Shown here piece after piece: positions 61,089 to 64,000 of a stretch of DNA of 64,000 nucleotides. The DNA comes from Natroniella sp046097105. Lineage in GTDB: Bacteria; Bacillota; Halanaerobiia; Halobacteroidales; Halobacteroidaceae. Positions within the stretch are counted from its first letter, which is position 1, and each line of letters opens with the position of its first letter. The notes under the pieces are model-generated. The model worked only from the letters and a program-made list of their open reading frames with translations. It made no database searches and had not been told where the DNA came from. Location: the NCBI RefSeq assembly GCF_046097105.1, contig NZ_CP175562.1, forward strand, positions 992,001 through 1,056,000, in the 5' to 3' direction. The position numbers and the translations under genes are program-made.

Positions 61089-61292
61089 ATGAAGGAACAA
61101 GGTAATGTTAAGTGGTTTAATGGAGAAAAAGGTTATGGATTTATTGAGCGAGCAGAAGGAGACGACGTATTCGTACATTTTTCTGCAATTGAAGAAGAAG
61201 GATTTAAAACTTTAGAAGAGGGTCAATCAGTAGAATTTAATGTAGTTGATGGAGATCGTGGACCTCAAGCTGAAAATGTCGTCAAACTATAA
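61089..61292 (+). CDS. Cold-shock domain protein (CspA family)
   Basis: 67 residues, one OB-fold cold-shock domain. The RNA-binding motifs are KWFNGEKGYGFIE (RNP1) and DVFVHFSAI (RNP2). An RNA chaperone that melts secondary structure at low temperature or in stationary phase. AGGAGG precedes the ATG. Confidence 0.97.
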   Translation: MKEQGNVKWFNGEKGYGFIERAEGDDVFVHFSAIEEEGFKTLEEGQSVEFNVVDGDRGPQAENVVKL

Positions 61293-61317
61293 ATTAATAT
61301 AGATTACGATGTTTACC

Positions 61318-61346
61318 AAGCCTCGGAAAATTCCGAGGCTTTTATT
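61318..61346 (+). terminator. Terminator of the cold-shock gene
   Basis: AAGCCTCGGAA and TTCCGAGGCTT hairpin with T-rich tail. Confidence 0.9.
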
Positions 61347-61472
61347 TTTATCTAAATTTAAACTAAGATTAAAATCAACTAAACAATTAAAAACTCTTAT
61401 TTGTTTATTTCAAAATACCATACAAACCCCATATTGAAAACAATAACTCCTTATTTATCTCCCTCTAACTTA

Positions 61473-62072
61473 TTAAAAATCAACCTTAAGACCATAAGTA
61501 GTTCCATAAATCGAATCTAAATCTTCCCCTCCTAACATCCTAACAGTAGCTACTCCTTTGATTCCTTCAGCTAATTCTTTACCCACTCCTAACTCAGAAT
61601 CTATTATAAAATCTGAAACTCCAACTAAATTAGAATTTATATCTAGATCAAAATAAACTTCTGCTCTTTCATCAAATTGACGCTCCATAATCAACCCAAA
61701 CTTTAATCCTCCAGCAGTTAATTCATCATCCGTTTCTAGAATATTCCCACTGGTAGCTCCCACTTTAAGAGCCCAATTAAAGTCTCTTTCCGATCCGTGT
61801 AAACTCTCTGGCACAAATTGATATTCTATACTGGCCACCCCAGAACCTTCTGTATCGCTTCCATAAGGAGCTGTAAAACTGAGACCATATCCTGAGTAGT
61901 TATTGACTCCATAACCCAAATCTAAAGTGATAAAATCACCTTGATTTGATTGAAAATGTAATACCTGCACTCTATAAACATCCTGACCTAAATTTAAAGT
62001 TGACGCTAAAAGACTACCACTACTTAATAATAAAATTAAAGAGACTAAGATAAATACTTTTACTACTTTCAT
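61473..62072 (-). CDS. Small outer-membrane beta-barrel-like protein A
   Basis: 199 residues. Signal peptide (about 1-23, ending LLAS), then alternating polar/hydrophobic strands with Gly and aromatic residues (for example FITLDLGYGVNNYSGYGLSF and WALKVGATSG). It ends YGLKVDF, with the C-terminal Phe expected of barrels inserted by BamA. An eight-to-ten-stranded barrel is likely. Function unknown. A barrel requires an outer membrane, consistent with the secretins. It shares its C-terminal GLKVD with protein B at 62371. Confidence 0.65.
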   Translation of the reverse strand: MKVVKVFILVSLILLLSSGSLLASTLNLGQDVYRVQVLHFQSNQGDFITLDLGYGVNNYSGYGLSFTAPYGSDTEGSGVASIEYQFVPESLHGSERDFNWALKVGATSGNILETDDELTAGGLKFGLIMERQFDERAEVYFDLDINSNLVGVSDFIIDSELGVGKELAEGIKGVATVRMLGGEDLDSIYGTTYGLKVDF

Positions 62073-62370
62073 TGATTTTCTCCTCCAAATCTTAAAATTA
62101 TTCCTTTAAGTATATATTCTTGCTTAAACTTCTTTTTCCTGCATCATTCATCATAGAACTCCTTAACTAATTAAAACTAACATTAAATTAATTATAAACA
62201 AGGAACTTACCCGATTATCTAGAATAATACCTATAGATATAATGGAAAGATTATAAAATGAATTAGATAGACTTAATATTTCAAACTTAAGTACAGATCT
62301 TTTCTATTATTCATTATTACATATCTAACTATTTATCAAACTATGATTCAGAAAGAAGGGAGCTAAAATA

Positions 62371-63063
62371 ATGATTAAAGAACAAAAGTTAACTTTATTA
62401 ATAGTTATATTATTAATTTTAACCTTTTCAACAACTGCATCTGCTACTTTTACAACAGGAGAAGGAAAACGGACTTATAAAATAGACAGCTTTCGTGTTG
62501 ATCCACAATTAAGATTGCAATCTTTTTTAGTAGGAGTAGGAATTAATGACCAGACTTCTCTTAATTTTAAATTAACTGCTTTTAATGATAATGAAAAACC
62601 AATGGACTTTATTTATCCTGGAGAGAGTTTCGGAGAAGATTTCTCTTTCTATTCAACAGGTGGGCCAATATTTGACGTGATGGTACAATATATACCTCGC
62701 CATAGCTTGTTTGTTACTGAAACTAGTTTGAATGCTGTTCAAGCAGGTTTTAAAAACTATCGAGGAGATATTTTAAACGATGATACTAAAGATAGATATG
62801 AAGGGTTAGAAAATAGCCTAAATCAAACCTATTTTGTCGTTGGACTCTTGAGCCGTTCTCGTTGGGATGATCATAACCTGTTTTCTGATCTCAACTTAGC
62901 TTATGATCCTGATCTAGAACGTGGTGGCTTTCTTTTTGATAGTCAAATCGGAATGGAATTTAACTTAAGAAGTAATTTCAGAGCCCAAATCAGTTACCGA
63001 GCTATCGGAACATTTAATGACAGTGCAGGAGGAGTTTCATTGGGCTTAAAGGTTGATTATTAA
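62371..63063 (+). CDS. Small outer-membrane beta-barrel-like protein B
   Basis: 230 residues. Signal peptide (about 1-27, ending TASA), followed by predicted amphipathic strands (LRLQSFLVGVGINDQTSLNF, SQIGMEFNLRSNFRAQISY) and a C-terminal GLKVDY with terminal aromatic residue. Divergent from protein A across a 298-base AT-rich gap and similar in design, so they may be distant paralogs. ATG with AGAAGGGAG. Confidence 0.62.
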   Translation: MIKEQKLTLLIVILLILTFSTTASATFTTGEGKRTYKIDSFRVDPQLRLQSFLVGVGINDQTSLNFKLTAFNDNEKPMDFIYPGESFGEDFSFYSTGGPIFDVMVQYIPRHSLFVTETSLNAVQAGFKNYRGDILNDDTKDRYEGLENSLNQTYFVVGLLSRSRWDDHNLFSDLNLAYDPDLERGGFLFDSQIGMEFNLRSNFRAQISYRAIGTFNDSAGGVSLGLKVDY

Positions 63064-63101
63064 ACAGAATATAAAAGTTAACTTTAACTTAAATCTAATG
63101 A

Positions 63102-63133
63102 AAAAAGAGATTAGCAGATGCTAATCTCTTTTT
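63102..63133 (+). terminator. Terminator of barrel gene B
   Basis: AAAAAGAGATTAGCA and TGCTAATCTCTTTTT hairpin. Confidence 0.9.
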
Positions 63134-63219
63134 ATTTTGTAACTTAAATGAATAATTATTTTTCAATTACTAAAACTATTATAGAAAATTAATTTTACTG
63201 TAAAAAAGGAGGAACTTTT

Positions 63220-63648
63220 GTGGATCGAACTTTAAAAGGTTTATTTGCCGGGATAATCAGTGCAATTATTATGAACTCGCTCGATTTAATCTTTTTTTAT
63301 ATCTTTAACTTAACAGAAAGTCGCTTTCTTGACTGGGCAAGCCTTATCATGCTCGGCCGTATTCCAGCTAATAACTTCGAAGTAATTTATACATTGATAA
63401 TTCAAATCCTATGGACTGGTTCATTAGGTATTATCTTCAGCCTTTTAATACCTTATTTAAGCTCCCAAGGACATATTTTAAAAGGTGTCCTCTATGCCTT
63501 TTTACTTACTTTTGTTTTTCGTGCCGTTGTTGTCTTATCTGATCTTACTCCTCTTAATAATATTTCAACAACAACCAGCCTAACAACTGTAATTTTTGCT
63601 ATCGTGTGGGGTGTAACCTTAGCAACAATTCTACATAGATTAGATTAA
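63220..63648 (+). CDS. Four-helix membrane protein of unknown function
   Basis: 142 residues with four membrane segments (about 8-30, 58-80, 87-107, 118-138). GTG start at 63220 with AGGAGGAAC before it. The pattern GLFAGIISAIIMNSLD...DWASLIMLGR occurs in small uncharacterised Firmicute membrane proteins. No catalytic motif. Convergent with the EAL gene at the window end. Confidence 0.65.
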   Translation: MDRTLKGLFAGIISAIIMNSLDLIFFYIFNLTESRFLDWASLIMLGRIPANNFEVIYTLIIQILWTGSLGIIFSLLIPYLSSQGHILKGVLYAFLLTFVFRAVVVLSDLTPLNNISTTTSLTTVIFAIVWGVTLATILHRLD

Positions 63649-63668
63649 CTTTAGTTTAGAAAATTAAA

Positions 63669-64000
63669 TTATAATTCACCTAAAATTTCTTGAGCTGGCC
63701 GAGGCTTAGCAAAATAATACCCTTGTACTAGATCAATACGCCCCTCTTTTAAAGCCACAACTTGTTCCTCCCGTTCAACCCCCTCACCAAGAATCTGAGC
63801 TCCTAAATTATTAATTCGCTCGACAGTTTGATAAACACTCTGCTGTACAGCCTGACTTTGATCTATTTTATTAACTACCGTAATGCACAACTTAACAATT
63901 GTTGGCTTTAATCGTTTAACAGTCTCTAGATCAAAAAAACCACAACCTAAATCATCCAGTGCAAATTTAATTCCTAGATTCTTTAATTGATCAATTCTTC
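63669..64000 (-). CDS. EAL-domain protein, C-terminal part (cut by window edge)
   Basis: The open frame enters from the right edge and stops at 63669, giving ~110 residues. The last half of an EAL fold is visible: GIKFALDDLGCGFFDLETV (DDFG-type motif with changes), PTIVKLCITVV where KID is usual, LGEGVEREEQ for the E-GVE motif, and VQGYYFAKPRP. The metal-binding Asp pair and the later Glu are kept, but KID is KLC, so catalysis may be lost and the domain may be a binding or degenerate EAL. The N-terminus lies outside the window. Confidence 0.8.
   Translation of the reverse strand, partial: RIDQLKNLGIKFALDDLGCGFFDLETVKRLKPTIVKLCITVVNKIDQSQAVQQSVYQTVERINNLGAQILGEGVEREEQVVALKEGRIDLVQGYYFAKPRPAQEILGEL

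Overview
The window is low-GC and reads as a Firmicute with an outer membrane, most likely a halophilic, spore-forming anaerobe of the Halanaerobiales type (Halobacteroidaceae/Orenia-like). The taxonomy is inferred. The supporting signs are a type IV pilus locus with secretins, two small proteins that look like outer-membrane barrels (C-terminal GLKVDF and GLKVDY), a Spo0E-like phosphatase, a CIRCE-controlled clpB, anaerobic oxidative-stress genes (rubrerythrin, superoxide reductase) and very acidic surface proteins. No rRNA, tRNA, CRISPR array or intact insertion sequence was seen.

1-17.2 kb, metals, thiols and oxidative stress. A partial lytic transglycosylase and two small orphans come first. 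A Cd/Zn-type P-type ATPase follows, preceded by its CadC/ArsR-type repressor and a CcdA-TlpA thiol pair, with two identical-architecture inverted repeats just upstream of the ATPase. After an M24 peptidase come YibE/F, a divergent Lgt, a YVTN propeller, a Spy/CpxP-like protein, the copper exporter CopA, and a divergently transcribed cysteine-rich copper-storage protein. Their shared intergenic region holds a CsoR-type palindrome. Rubrerythrin and superoxide reductase end the region.

17.6-33.8 kb, c-di-GMP and type IV pili. A PAS-GGDEF-EAL protein converges on a 14-kb minus-strand pilus locus: pilB, pilT, pilC, two major-type pilins, prepilin peptidase, three minor pilins, pilM, pilN, pilO, pilP-like, a secretin with a SPOR tail, and a separately transcribed second secretin. 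The pilB leader carries a class II c-di-GMP riboswitch whose closing helix shares bases with a terminator-like hairpin, predicting an ON switch. Three genes of this locus (pilC and both secretins) appear to start at ATT.

33.8-48.7 kb, mixed functions. This part holds GDPD, holA, a CBS protein, a short SSB, lipoproteins, bacteriohemerythrin, CheX, a DUF5685/DedA/DnaJ-TPR cluster, AzlCD, a leucine-rich-repeat lipoprotein, a lipase-like lipoprotein and a three-gene thiol/disulfide module.

48.7-55.9 kb, secreted esterases. Three tandem paralogous esterase lipoproteins (PHB-depolymerase family) have variable linkers of 4, 25 and about 3 acidic-proline repeats. Each is preceded by the same strong promoter and a leader descended from a c-di-GMP-II riboswitch: intact in the first, partly eroded in the second and a relic in the third. 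The thiol module upstream carries the same promoter. This family of related leaders is the most distinctive feature of the window.

56-64 kb. An SLC13-type transporter, a Spo0E-like small gene, clpB, a cold-shock protein, two barrel-like outer-membrane proteins, a membrane protein and the end of an EAL-domain gene close the window. Several intergenic hairpin elements (5.7, 10.1, 12.2, 29.3 and 34.6 kb) look like non-autonomous mobile repeats.
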